In this document: one piece after another, positions 1 to 64,000 of the stretch
How the letters are laid out: each line of letters opens with the position of its first letter
Position numbering within the stretch: position 1 is the first letter of the stretch
Source of the DNA: Hoplostethus atlanticus
Taxonomy: Eukaryota > Chordata > Actinopteri > Trachichthyiformes > Trachichthyidae
Assembly (NCBI GenBank): GCA_034670405.1
Contig: JAXDDX010000010.1
Location: 6,669,501-6,733,500, forward strand
Direction: 5' to 3'
Length of the DNA stretch: 64,000 nt
Notes under the pieces: model-generated
Told to the model about the DNA's origin: nothing
Seen by the model: only the letters and a program-made list of their open reading frames with translations
Databases searched by the model: none
Position numbers and translations under genes: made by a program

Positions 1-56
1 TCTTTTTTTTTTTATAGATTTATTTATATCTGTCTATTTATCGATCGATCGATCGA

Positions 57-110
<54 letters not shown>

Positions 111-762
111 GTTATCATACCTGATGATAAGTATGACAACAGTTGTGATTGATTAAACCATCACCCTCTAATTAATATATTATACAGTGTCAGGGATTGC
201 TTTAGCATCTATAGTTTAAAGAAATACTACATTTCCATATGTATGCCTGCATCATACTCACCTTGTAATGTAAAGAGTTGTTCAATTTATTTGTTTTTTA
301 TTTTTGCAAATTTATTTATTAAGCAGTTTACAAGACGGTTTATATTATTTTATTGCACAGTATTTTTTTTGCAGTAAAAAAGCTTGAAAAGCTTGAGTTG
401 AACATGAAAAGCAATAGCCTACATAAAATAAGGTGATTCATTTTAAATCAACTCTCATTGTGTTCTGTCTGCATTTCATTTCAAAATGTGTATTTTACTT
501 AGTTTTTGTTTTTTAAAGGCTGTGGAAAACTGCAGAAAGGGTGGTTTTTGGATTAGATTTTTGACATGTGACAAGCCGATTTTGTTTTTCCTGTGGAAAG
601 CTAAGACAAATAATAAACCAGTCTCTCAGTTTGTGTCTCTGCAGTGCAGACGTCATCTTTCTGTGTGATCTCTGCTGTGTCTGTTTCTGTTTGCATTCCA
701 CCTGCTTGTCTAGTCTGACTGCAATCTGAATTTCAATATGTAACTCACACTGGGACAGAAGA

Positions 763-804
<42 letters not shown>

Positions 805-1166
805 GATTGAGTCTGTAATAGTGTCAGTAGTGTCTGTGGTGTCTGTAGTGTGGATAGTGTCTGTAGTGTCAGCAGTGTCAGTAGTGCCTGAAGTGTCTGT
901 AGTGTCTATAGTGTCAGCAGTGTCAGTAGTGTCTGTAGTATCAGCAGTGTCTGTAGTGTCAGCAGTGTCTGTAGTGTGAGTAGTGTCTGTAGTGGCAGTA
1001 GTGTCTGTAGTGCCTGAAGTGTCTGTGGTGTCAGTAGTGTGAGTAATGTGAGTAGTGTCAGTAGTGTCTGTAGTGCCTGAAGTGTCTGTAGTGTCAGCAG
1101 TGTCAGTAGTTCCTAAAGTGTCTGTAGTGTCTGTAGTGTCTGTAATGTCGGCAGTGTCTGTAGTAC
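1..1166. other. cep89 intron 15, left-edge part
   Basis: Contains an (ATCG/ATCT)n microsatellite at 42-112, (TG)n at 765-801 and a 9-bp-period minisatellite from about 812 to 1165. AT-rich unique sequence at 113-760 has no exon that I can recognise. Confidence 0.7.
812..1165. repeat. 9-bp-period minisatellite beside the exon 15 donor
   Basis: About 39 imperfect units of GTGTCTGTA / GTGTCAGTA / GTGTCAGCA on the plus strand. Its inner edge touches the splice donor of cep89 exon 15 at 1166. Because the period is three codons, the minus strand reads TLQ-TLQ-type repeats in frame with the exon. Confidence 0.9.
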
Positions 1167-28859
<27,693 letters not shown>

Positions 28860-29200
28860 TGCTGAAAATAATGAAGTTTTTCGGACTTCTTCAGTTTTCT
28901 GCCAGTTTAGGCTAACCAAGTTCGTTTACCAGGCTTTCTTTCAGTCAAAACGTTATCCGTTAAAAAAATTTGTTTATATATAAATGTCTTAATTCCCCAA
29001 TGTTTTGAATTATCTTCTCTTTAGAGCCCTAAAACAATAATAGAATATGATATAATACAGTCATCAGAATGGCAGTTTGCAGACTCCTCGTATCTAGACG
29101 CTTCTCTACCAGGAGACACCTCGATACAAATGCAGCGCTGATTGGCTGAGAGTGAACAGGGTAGGCAATCAGAGCCTTGCTTAAATTCTCTTAGCAACGC
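28860..29200 (-). promoter_or_regulatory. cep89: cep89 5' flank / presumptive promoter
   Basis: Minus-strand CCAATCAG (NF-Y type CCAAT box) at 29138-29145, about 285 nt upstream of the ATG. A 12-bp palindrome TTTATATATAAA at 28973-28984 could act as a TATA-like element or be chance AT-rich sequence. No CpG-dense island. The transcription start cannot be placed. Confidence 0.4.
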
Positions 29201-30726
29201 CGTAGGTTTTGAATTACCAGCGGTTCAGCCAACAGAGAGCGCTGTTGCTCCACTGCTGGCTGACAGAGCCCATTCTCTCTAATCGTCCATCCAGACCAGT
29301 TTGCCCATAACACAGTCAGACATTCTGAACGCCTCCTCATACAAATCAGAGTAGTCTGGAAATGTTTTAACACTGAGTGTATTGGGAAATGAGGGGCTGA
29401 ATTCATTTCAGGTTATGTTAATTAAAAAGCTGCAAAACCTTTAGAGAACTGCAAATAAAATGAGATTGAAGATGAGAAGCACCTTTTACATCACCCTACA
29501 TGTCTCCAGATAAGAAATGTGGAATAGAATCAGGAGTTTCTTAGTGCCTAACAAATAAAGAAATGATGAAAACGTATTAAATATATTAGGCAAGGATGTC
29601 ATACAATTAATATTTCCTCCTCCCTCCTCCACTCCTCCCCCTGCTAGACAAGAGACATCACAGAAGATTTTCTCAACACGGATCTCAAATTTCCACAACA
29701 AGGCTTATTGTGATGTAGTGTAATCCTACTGTACTATAATATATCATATTTAGTACATATACTATAATATAACCAGTCTACATGTTTCAAAAGTACCTCA
29801 TGGTTAGTTAGTCTTTTACATTTAGCATTTAGCTGTGCTCTTATCCAGAGTGACGTACAAATGGGTCACATTACAGGAATATACGTCATATACCTTTACG
29901 CATTCATTACATGCAAGGCCACATGTAGTGGAAACCAGACTGCTCACTTCTTTGCAACTTTTCTGAGTTGAAAAACATTAACAAACCAGGAAGAAATGAC
30001 ATTTCTTGGGTCATGGAAGTGCACCGACTCAGTTATGGCAATGAAAAAGTCATGGAATGTTACATCAGCGTCGTAGTGGGGAAACTGCAATATAGTAGAA
30101 TAAATCAACAGTAGAAAAAGAATAAGATTTCATTTCGTGATCATCAAAAATGACAATGTGCATTCAGTAGATTCTGTTGTTTATATTGAAATGCACAGCC
30201 GATACCGGGCACACCTACTGCTTGACTATCACATTAGCCACGTTCTGCTTTATTGTTGTAAGTGGTAAAGGAGAAGAAAGGCCTGATGGGTGGATTTGAG
30301 TCATATGACCTTTATCTTCAGGTTCCAACATGGTGGATTAGGACATCATGTGTGCTCAGACCAAATTCAGACCTTTGAAAAACACACCAGACTGTTGACT
30401 TGGTGTGTGTTGGCCCGTCTGTGGTCAAACCTCATTCCAGTCATTCCCAATCTGTTTGGTGCCAAGTCACACTTCCGGACAACAACAATATTCCATTACA
30501 GTACACTGTGATATTTACAGCAGAGTTCGACAGATACAGGTTTTTGAAGGCCAATATGGATACAGATATTCCCAGATGGAAGCTGGCCATAGCTTATATG
30601 TTGTGCTAAGATACAGTATCTTTAAATATGACCATTTTCATGCAAGAAAAAAGTGAGTTTTCACTGTTTCTCACAGAATTGTATTCTTGTAAGGATTGAA
30701 AAGCATCTGAATCACCAATAAGACGA

Positions 30727-30750
30727 TACAACAACAACAACAACAACAAC

Positions 30751-30779
<29 letters not shown>
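30727..30779. repeat. (CAA)n-(TAA)n microsatellite
   Basis: About 7 CAA units followed by about 10 AAT units. Confidence 0.95.
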
Positions 30780-30783
<4 letters not shown>

Positions 30784-31194
30784 CATATTCATGCATAATT
30801 ATGTGGGGTCTGATCAGAACGTCTCATTAGAATCAATTCAGGTTAAGGGCAATATTGATCAATAATATAAAAAAAATGTGTAACCAATCAAAACTGCAAA
30901 ATCCATCATATCACAGGTGGACGACTGGGCATCTGTTTTTTAATGAAAGGCCAATATCGGCAACATAAATCAGTCTAGCGCTAACTGACAATTATAAAAT
31001 AATATGAAAAGCCTTTATTATATTATTTGCAATAATCTATTCATCGCTCAAGGGGAAACATATCTTTTCACCTGCCCTAACGATGACAGGGAGGTCAGAG
31101 GTCAGGGTCAGACACAGAGGAGTTGGTAGGGTTAAGGTCCCTACCTGGAGCTGCTAGGGATCATTGCTTTGCTCAAGGACCACTTTCATGTAAA

Positions 31195-31560
31195 CAACGG
31201 TCCGTTTTGTTACTCTCTAACTCAAATTGATATAACACGATAGAGATTCAACCTGTATCCGGTTCAAGCGTTTACATTTGCTGTTGCACCCGGTGTCTGG
31301 TAAGAAAAGCTACAATCCATCCCCTGGACTGCACAGGAAGTGATGCATTTTAGATATGAGCAGCGATAGCCACCATGGCTGAACAGACAAAGAAAAGAGC
31401 GCCACCTACAGAAACTCAAACTCCATCAACAGAAAATCCAAGGAAGAAGACGTCCACAGTGCTGGACACACTGTTTGATTGACAGCTGATCTCTGAGAAG
31501 TGCAGTGAAGAAACACCACAGCAACGAGGCTGAGCACCAAAGATGGAGACTAAATAAAGT
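31195..31560 (+). repeat. dispersed repeat with small ORF, copy 1
   Basis: Matches 61195-61600 in the same orientation, at roughly 90% over 31357-31550 by eye. Carries an intact ORF at 31375-31482 (MAEQTKKRAPPTETQTPSTE, then NPRKKTSTVLDTLFD and stop). Lacks about 50 bp present in copy 2 just before the ORF. Family unknown; probably a non-autonomous mobile element that captured a coding-like segment. Confidence 0.7.
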
Positions 31561-32234
31561 AAAAACACATTATATCATAAATTACCACTTTAAGTAAATA
31601 AAATTAGTTTTCTGTAACAGTTGTGCAAAATCCCCAGTTAGTGCCTTTATCTACCCATTAAGCTAAACAACACCACAACTATGAAACAACTCTAATCGGT
31701 TGTATCCCCACTTTTATTTAGATTTTAGTTTATACATGTGACACAGAACACAATGAAACAATTCTCATCATCAAAGCATTGACACCACAGTTATTGTGCA
31801 GCAGCAAATAGAGAGAAAGAAGCAAAGGCCACTAGAAACCATTAGCTGTATAACAGGGGCCTGAACCATCTGTATATAGGCAGAGCAATGTAGGATCAAT
31901 ATGTGCAGAGAAATGCATGTAGCGGTCTGTTAAAACAACAGTGCCTGTGTGGGTGTGTGGAAAAAGATAATAGTTCACACCTAACACAATGAATCAATTA
32001 GAGCATTCTTGTTATACCCTTTATTCTGTTATTTTGACCTTCAATTCATGTTTCCTTCATGATAAAGCATAATTGGCATTTAATACACCATATTAAGTAA
32101 ACAAGACGTTGTCAGCATTGGACACTGTACAGAAAAGGCAAAGAGTGTTAAATCGTCTCAATGTTACTATTTTTTATGAGATATGAGACAAAGGTAATAG
32201 AATTTCCCAAAGCCAGAGGAAGTATTCTTCCATC

Positions 32235-33762
32235 TTTATTCAAGAATCCTTTAATGTACCTAAAAATTGACACAATTGACAGACAAGATTTACCAGCATA
32301 TTGGTTCACCAAAGGATTAAACAAGCCTAGCGAAAGGCATTCTTACAACCAACCACAAAATCCAACATACAAAAAAATTCACAATTTCACTATTCACAAA
32401 CTAGTTCTAAGGCCTACAACTTATATATATATTTTTATTTCTTTTTGTGTGTTTTTTTTGTATCACATAAATAATTTGATTATCAAATGTGTATAAGAAT
32501 CTACTTTGTAGATAAAGAGATAGACCAACACTGCAAAGTGTCAGAAAAACGTAGGCTGTAACGTTCGACACAGGTAGAGACAAATAAAAAGTGACTGCGG
32601 GCTTTGATCTAACTCACTGTTAGGGAATGACATCAGTCTAGCCACAGTGTTCCCTTCTGGAGACAAAAGATCCTTCATCAACAGCAAGATTCACATTAAC
32701 AGAGACACACAGTCAGCGCTCTCAGTGAAAGTGGATACACTGCTGGGCAGCAGCAGCATTGATAAAGGAGGGTTGGAAGTGGGTGAGATACTGAGATGAG
32801 TCAGTAAGGTGATGGTGAATAGGCATTTTGGGTTGCTGCCAACCAAACCTAAAATACCAATATTTCCATTTACACTGTGTCCCAAGCCTGGCACTCACAA
32901 CTAAATAACATTCTTCAAAGGCTGTCTCACAAATACATAAATCACAATAATACAAAATAAAGTTATATACGATTTTTTTTAGCAGCTTACAGCGCATTGC
33001 ATTCATCCCTACACAAATACCAACTCCTCAGTAGAAGCATGTTTTCCCTCACCTACCTGACAACATGGTTCAATACATGTACATATAGGTATCTACTTGT
33101 AAAATATGTGTATTCCAAGCCCTAAAACTGATTGATAGACATTATTTGCAACAATTATGGTGGCAATGAACAAAATCCTTCACATATGAGAATACATTGG
33201 GAATGTGAGTATAATTGCACTGTAGCCGAGGCAGTTAGTGCTGCTGTGCAGTGTGTAGCTGCATCTCTACCAAGGGGACGCTTACACAACGAGAGAATCG
33301 ACCTCTTGCAGTCAAGCAGAAACCAACACTGGGTCTTTTGTTACAACTGTGTTTGCGTTCTCCTATTCATCTGGAGCTTTCCCTCTCGAGACGACGTACT
33401 GCGATGATGGAGTTTGTCTATGCTCTGTGTGTATACAGACTGGAATGATAGCTGTTTTTTTCCACTGTACAAGTGTACCGTGCTGTACTCATACTGGCAG
33501 GGTACAGAATGGATGTTTTGTGTACAGTCCAGTCCAGTTCAGGTACTGAACTGTGCTGGTAAGGCAGCCATGTACCAACATAGACACCCACATATTTGGC
33601 ACAGCCACTTTCCAGAGGGTGCTGGCAGGGATGTCAGCATTAACTTTGTGACACACAAGCTACATACACTACTGCTGTACTGATACTGTACCATAGCCAG
33701 TGTAGGCTCAGTATGGGTACAACATGGCACTTGGACAAAGGAAAAAAAACCTCCTAGCTAGC
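32235..33762 (-). other. rhpn2: probable rhpn2 3' UTR
   Basis: Sequence downstream of the rhpn2 stop. On the minus strand there are AATAAA-type signals at 32434-32439 and 32235-32240, and another near 32018; which one is used cannot be told by eye. Short plus-strand ORFs between 33132 and 33730 have no recognisable product. The part at 33470-33730 is rich in GTAC/TGTAC words. Confidence 0.45.
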
Positions 33763-60041
<26,279 letters not shown>

Positions 60042-60157
60042 CTGTGGAGAAGACGAGGAGAGAAGAATTTATTTATATGGGATGAACAGAGTGAGGTTCC
60101 TGCAAAAAAAAGAAAGAAAAGAAAGCCCAACAAGTAATATTGAGAAAGAGACACTCA

Positions 60158-60166
60158 ATTATTATT

Positions 60167-60200
<34 letters not shown>

Positions 60201-60208
60201 ATAATAAT
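60158..60208. repeat. (ATT)n-(TCA)n microsatellite
   Basis: About three ATT, then about 13 TCA units. Confidence 0.95.
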
Positions 60209-61194
60209 TGTCCTCTACAAGCACAAATACATTTTGTATAATTTTTCTATACATTCAAACCTATCTCTCAACATATATTAAAGTCTTTGTGAAATGTATT
60301 TCTTTCTGTATGGATTACTATTCCACGCAATATTTTTATTTTATTTAACCAGGTTAGTCCCACATATACTTATTTATGTAAACCATTTTTTATACTTCTA
60401 CTAGCATATTGTGAGGTATATGTGAAACAACTGTGAATAGTCATAACTCATGGTTTCACTATGTTTTAACTGTTCTGGTTCAGAGCGTTCAGATAATGTT
60501 TTGGTTCAATCTGAACATGATGTGTGTTCAGTCAGGACACAGTGAACCAGATCCACGTAGTTCCACCTCTCACTCTGTCCTTGTGTCTCTCTCTGCCCCC
60601 TCTCCATTATAATGATAACAACTTCAGATCAAAGTTGGACTCATTTAGGTTAAGGTATTGAAAGTGCTACACCTTGCCTTGCCCAATTGAAACCCATTCT
60701 CCCTCTTTGTTTACACCTTGTGATCTGTAACTGGCTGTACTGCATGTCCTTATCCCTATCAAAACTGCTAGGGGCCCAACCTTACTGAGTCAACAGACCG
60801 TCACTCACAGCGATAGAGAAATGCCGTCCACATTCACAAAGACTGACTCACAGCAGAGGTGCGGTCTCTATATTACATGACCTGTGATACAAAATACTGC
60901 ATGATGCAAGCAGACCAGTCGGCTCAGTAATACTGGTTCGTTTACAACCCTTGACGATGTCACGCATATACCTTCTAGTCACTGATCCGACTATCTGAGG
61001 TTCCTATAGATCACCATTACAAGTAACCAATAGTAAAGAGGTCAAGGGTCAGAGGTCACAGATAGAACAAATATGATCATGGATGGCAGTGCTAGAGAAA
61101 GACATAACAGCTTCTCACAGAATAGCTTCACATAAAAAAATAATTTGTAGTATCTGCAACCGATACTAATCTGCAACATTTTCATAAATAAATG

Positions 61195-61600
61195 TCCATT
61201 TTGCTACTATCCATCGCCAATTGATATAATACAATAATGATTCAATCTATAGCCAGTTCATAAAAGCTTCTCTATTTCCTGCTCTAAGCACCTGGTGTCA
61301 GGTAGGTCTTTCCTGGGGAAAATCCTCTGGCACACAGGAAGTGATGTTTTTATGCTTCCTGGTTTGTTTGGAATAAACAGAAGAAGAACTGGGTAGTTAG
61401 CATGAGCAGCGATAGCCACCGTGGCTGAACAGACAAAGAAAAGAGCACCACCTACAGAAACTCAAACTCCATCAACAGAAAATCCAAGGAGAAAGACGTC
61501 ACAGTGCTGGACACACTGTTTGATTGACAGGTGATCTCTGGGAAGAGCAGCGAAGAAACACTACAGCGATGAGCGCTGAGCACCAGAGATGGAGACAAAA
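61195..61600 (+). repeat. dispersed repeat with broken small ORF, copy 2
   Basis: Second copy of the element at 31195. Its ORF start is GTG instead of ATG, and one base is missing in the GACGTCACAGTG region, so the frame is broken. Contains an additional segment with TGCTTCCTGGTTTGTTTGGA. Confidence 0.7.
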
Positions 61601-62018
61601 TTTTTTAAAAATGTGAATTTAAGGATTAGGACTTTAACTAGGACTTTAGTACTTTTACATGTTAGTCATTTAGCTGATGCTGACTTACTGTACAACAGCT
61701 GAGGGGGTGGGCGGGTTCAGTGTCTTGCTCAAAGACACTTTAACACGACAGGACACATGGCTGCCATGACAACTACTTGGGTGTTCCTACACCAAGCAAA
61801 ACGGCACCCTGAAAGTCTAATGATTAACCCTTCAAACAAGATCTCATTTTAAGATCTCATTAATTACATTATAAAGTGGTAACAAGGCGTCTAGGGGCGG
61901 GGCGTGGCGGGGCGCGGCATCGGCTATTGTTAGTAGGAAAGCAGGAGAGTTAGGGTTAGCACATAGCTGGAGAGGGATGTATGTAGATACGTTAATCATT
62001 ACATCAGAGGGAGGGAGT

Positions 62019-62019
<1 letters not shown>

Positions 62020-62110
<91 letters not shown>
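62020..62110. repeat. (TG)n microsatellite
   Basis: About 45 uninterrupted units. Confidence 0.95.
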
Positions 62111-62112
<2 letters not shown>

Positions 62113-62466
62113 GGAGGGAGTGGTTTGTGAGTGATACCAACCATAGCACGATGTTCTGTTTGTAATGCTTTTTAATATCACAATGAACACTGTGAAACTT
62201 CAACCCATGTCTGTAGCAGCGACACCATCTGATCACTAGCTTTAGCGTTCTGTTTCGTCAAGATATAAATAGGTTTGGTCCATTAGTGTATGTTGTCGGT
62301 CTGCAACTTTTGTTTGTGTTGTTGCTGCCGTCTTTAATGCTGAAATACCTGCGAGTCGTCACTGACCACTCAGATGTTTCACAGGTATTTCACTACGTGG
62401 TAGCCTGGTCAACATTTCCATTTAACCTTTATTTACACTGACGGTGTCTACATCACCTTGCTCTGC

Positions 62467-62515
62467 CACACGGGTAATCGAACCCGCCGACCCCAGCAGT
62501 GTTAGTGCCTTTCTC
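62467..62515 (-). repeat. SINE fragment with B box
   Basis: Minus strand reads AGGCACTAACACTGCTGGGG, then GGTTCGATTACCC (B box). Confidence 0.55.
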
Positions 62516-64000
62516 TGAATCAACACAGCCTTTCACCGTGAGCCCATAAGAAGCTGCATTAGAGCAGGACACTGACCTGTCCAGTCTATTATCACATCCA
62601 CAGAGCAAGTCACTCTACTGTTGTACAACGAAGGCTTCATAAAGAACATGTGGAGCAATGATTCATGGGACAGTCGGGTTATACAACTGGTAATTAAGGC
62701 TGGCAAGGAGCCAGAGAGAGGCTTCAGCCACGACCCAGTTATGGCAGCAGAATGGACTCCCCATTCCTTATTCTCCTTAAAACTACACCAAGTCAATATT
62801 AGACACCTACCCTGGCCATGAAAAGAGACCAACCAGGTGGATCCATGTGAGACCTGTGATCCCTTTGATTGATTTCACCCATTAAATCCTCTTCAATCAT
62901 GGTGGAGAAATTGATAACTTGAGGAGATAGGAAAGCAAGCCTTGCCTTGAGAGAGTTGAGACATTGATTGTGCAAAAGGGGGCGTGCATCCATACTAGGA
63001 AAGTGGTCGTAATATTTTGTACACTCAGTGGTTTTCTGCGTTTGGATATTTGGCCACTGTCTGATCTCTCATTTGTCTCTCTCCAATATAAACCCTGCCG
63101 TGGGGATTTAACTGTGTTTCCAACTTGAGAGAGCTGAGCTGGTCTCTCTGAACCAGGACACATGTTGTCAATTTGTCTCTGTGGTTTGGCTGAAGCGCGG
63201 CCTCAGGCCAGATGCTACGTCAATGCACTCGCTGGCCGAGGAGGAGAAGGAGGGGAAACATGCCGATTCTGCTTTTTATTCTGCCATTTTTCCATCCTGC
63301 AGCCGTCCAGTCGGACCACGGCCAGCTGGAGGTGAAACAGGGGAGGCTTGGGAACACTCCGAAAAAAAGGTGCATTTTATATTTTTGACAAAAAGCTCCA
63401 GCCCCAGAGTGGAGGAAGCCCTGAACCATGGCAGATCCCTGGATTATTGGCCGACCCAGCGAGGCCTCATTTTCACCAAAGAGGGGGAGAGAAAGAGGAA
63501 AGGAAAGACGCTCTTGGCTCCACTTAGCTCAAATTTGACCAAACTGTTTCCAAATTGCAAATCTCTTGAACGTTACACAATCATGAGAATGTAGTTAGTC
63601 ATTGCCCTGCGGTTTCAGAGAATGTGCAAGCCTCTTCATACTGAGAAGGGGTCCCACGATGAAAATAAAGAGTCCTGATTGTTAGAGATTGGGCATGAGA
63701 GAGAGAGAGAGGAGGGGGGGGGGGGGGGGTAGGCCCTGCAGTGTGTTCAACAATAAGAAAGTACACAGTTTATGATAGAGGTATGAGACTCTAGTTTCAC
63801 CCATCATCCCCTGCAGCAGAGCCACACCCTGGCTCCCATTGGCCTGTTTAAGGACACAGGAAGTGCAGCAAAAAGCCTAAATCCAGACAGCGTTCAGATG
63901 GGGATTCAGGGGGATTGGAGGATACAAAGGCCCTCTTCAGTTGCCCATCTAAACATGCTTGGCTATAAAAACACCGGCTGAGGACACCAGAACAAATATG

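Larger units (their letters stand above)
29201..32234. other. intergenic interval between cep89 and rhpn2
   Basis: No exon with splice sites and recognisable homology on either strand; specifically, FAAP24 was looked for and not seen. Contents: a SINE/LINE-tail fragment at 29816-29870, a (CAA)n/(TAA)n microsatellite at 30727-30779, and a dispersed repeat with a small ORF at about 31195-31560. The rest is AT-rich and featureless to me. Confidence 0.6.
60042..64000 (-). other. rhpn2 intron 1, right-edge part
   Basis: Contains (TCA)n (60158-60208), a SINE/LINE-tail piece (60985-61060), dispersed repeat copy 2 (61195-61600), (TG)n (62020-62110), a SINE fragment (62467-62515) and a G-run (63714-63729). 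No exon 1-like start codon context was found, so exon 1 probably lies beyond 64000. Confidence 0.6.

Noticed and set aside
812..1165. CRISPR-like array
   Set aside because: Nine-base units without unique spacers in a vertebrate intron; a minisatellite.
30290..30656. Possible FAAP24 exon in the intergenic interval
   Set aside because: The three overlapping ORFs show none of the ERCC4-like or HhH motifs that I know from FAAP24 and have no splice sites in phase.
33132..33730. Cluster of overlapping plus-strand ORFs downstream of rhpn2
   Set aside because: Different frames overlap with no homology, and the region is most simply rhpn2 3' UTR.

Overview
The window is ordinary nuclear DNA of a vertebrate, almost certainly a ray-finned (teleost) fish. 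It has short coding exons with GT-AG introns, many long (CA)n/(GA)n microsatellites, a decayed L2-type LINE, hAT and Tc1-like relics and tRNA-derived SINE pieces. There is no bacterial, viral or CRISPR content.

Two genes, both on the minus strand, fill most of it. Positions 1167-28859 hold 15 coding exons of cep89 (centrosomal protein 89, CCDC123), from the start codon at 28859 leftwards. The 3' exons, for roughly the last 150 residues, lie beyond the left edge. Positions 33763-60041 hold coding exons 2-15 of rhpn2 (rhophilin-2: HR1, BRO1 and PDZ domains) through its stop codon. Exon 1 lies beyond the right edge. I worked out exon borders by hand from splice sites, reading phase and remembered similarity to the human proteins. 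All phases join cleanly except at cep89 exon 12, which carries one extra base and an in-frame stop.

Between the genes (28860-33762) are the cep89 5' flank, with a CCAAT box and no CpG-rich island, and the rhpn2 3' UTR. In human the neighbour FAAP24 sits head to head with CEP89 here; I could not find it. The two genes have no known shared pathway. CEP89 is a distal-appendage coiled-coil protein needed for ciliogenesis, and rhophilin-2 is a Rho-GTP effector scaffold; their adjacency is conserved synteny.

The introns carry the accessory material: a 619-bp hAT MITE with a perfect 8-bp target duplication (36580-37198), an L2 copy apparently split by a hAT-like element (7333-10462), a Tc1-like transposase relic (about 14205), related fold-back MITEs (5711, 49324), and a dispersed repeat with a 35-codon ORF (31195 and 61195). 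There are also a 9-bp minisatellite beside a splice donor, and several acceptors whose pyrimidine tract is a simple repeat. I found no undescribed multi-gene system. The most consequential observation is the cep89 exon 12 frameshift.
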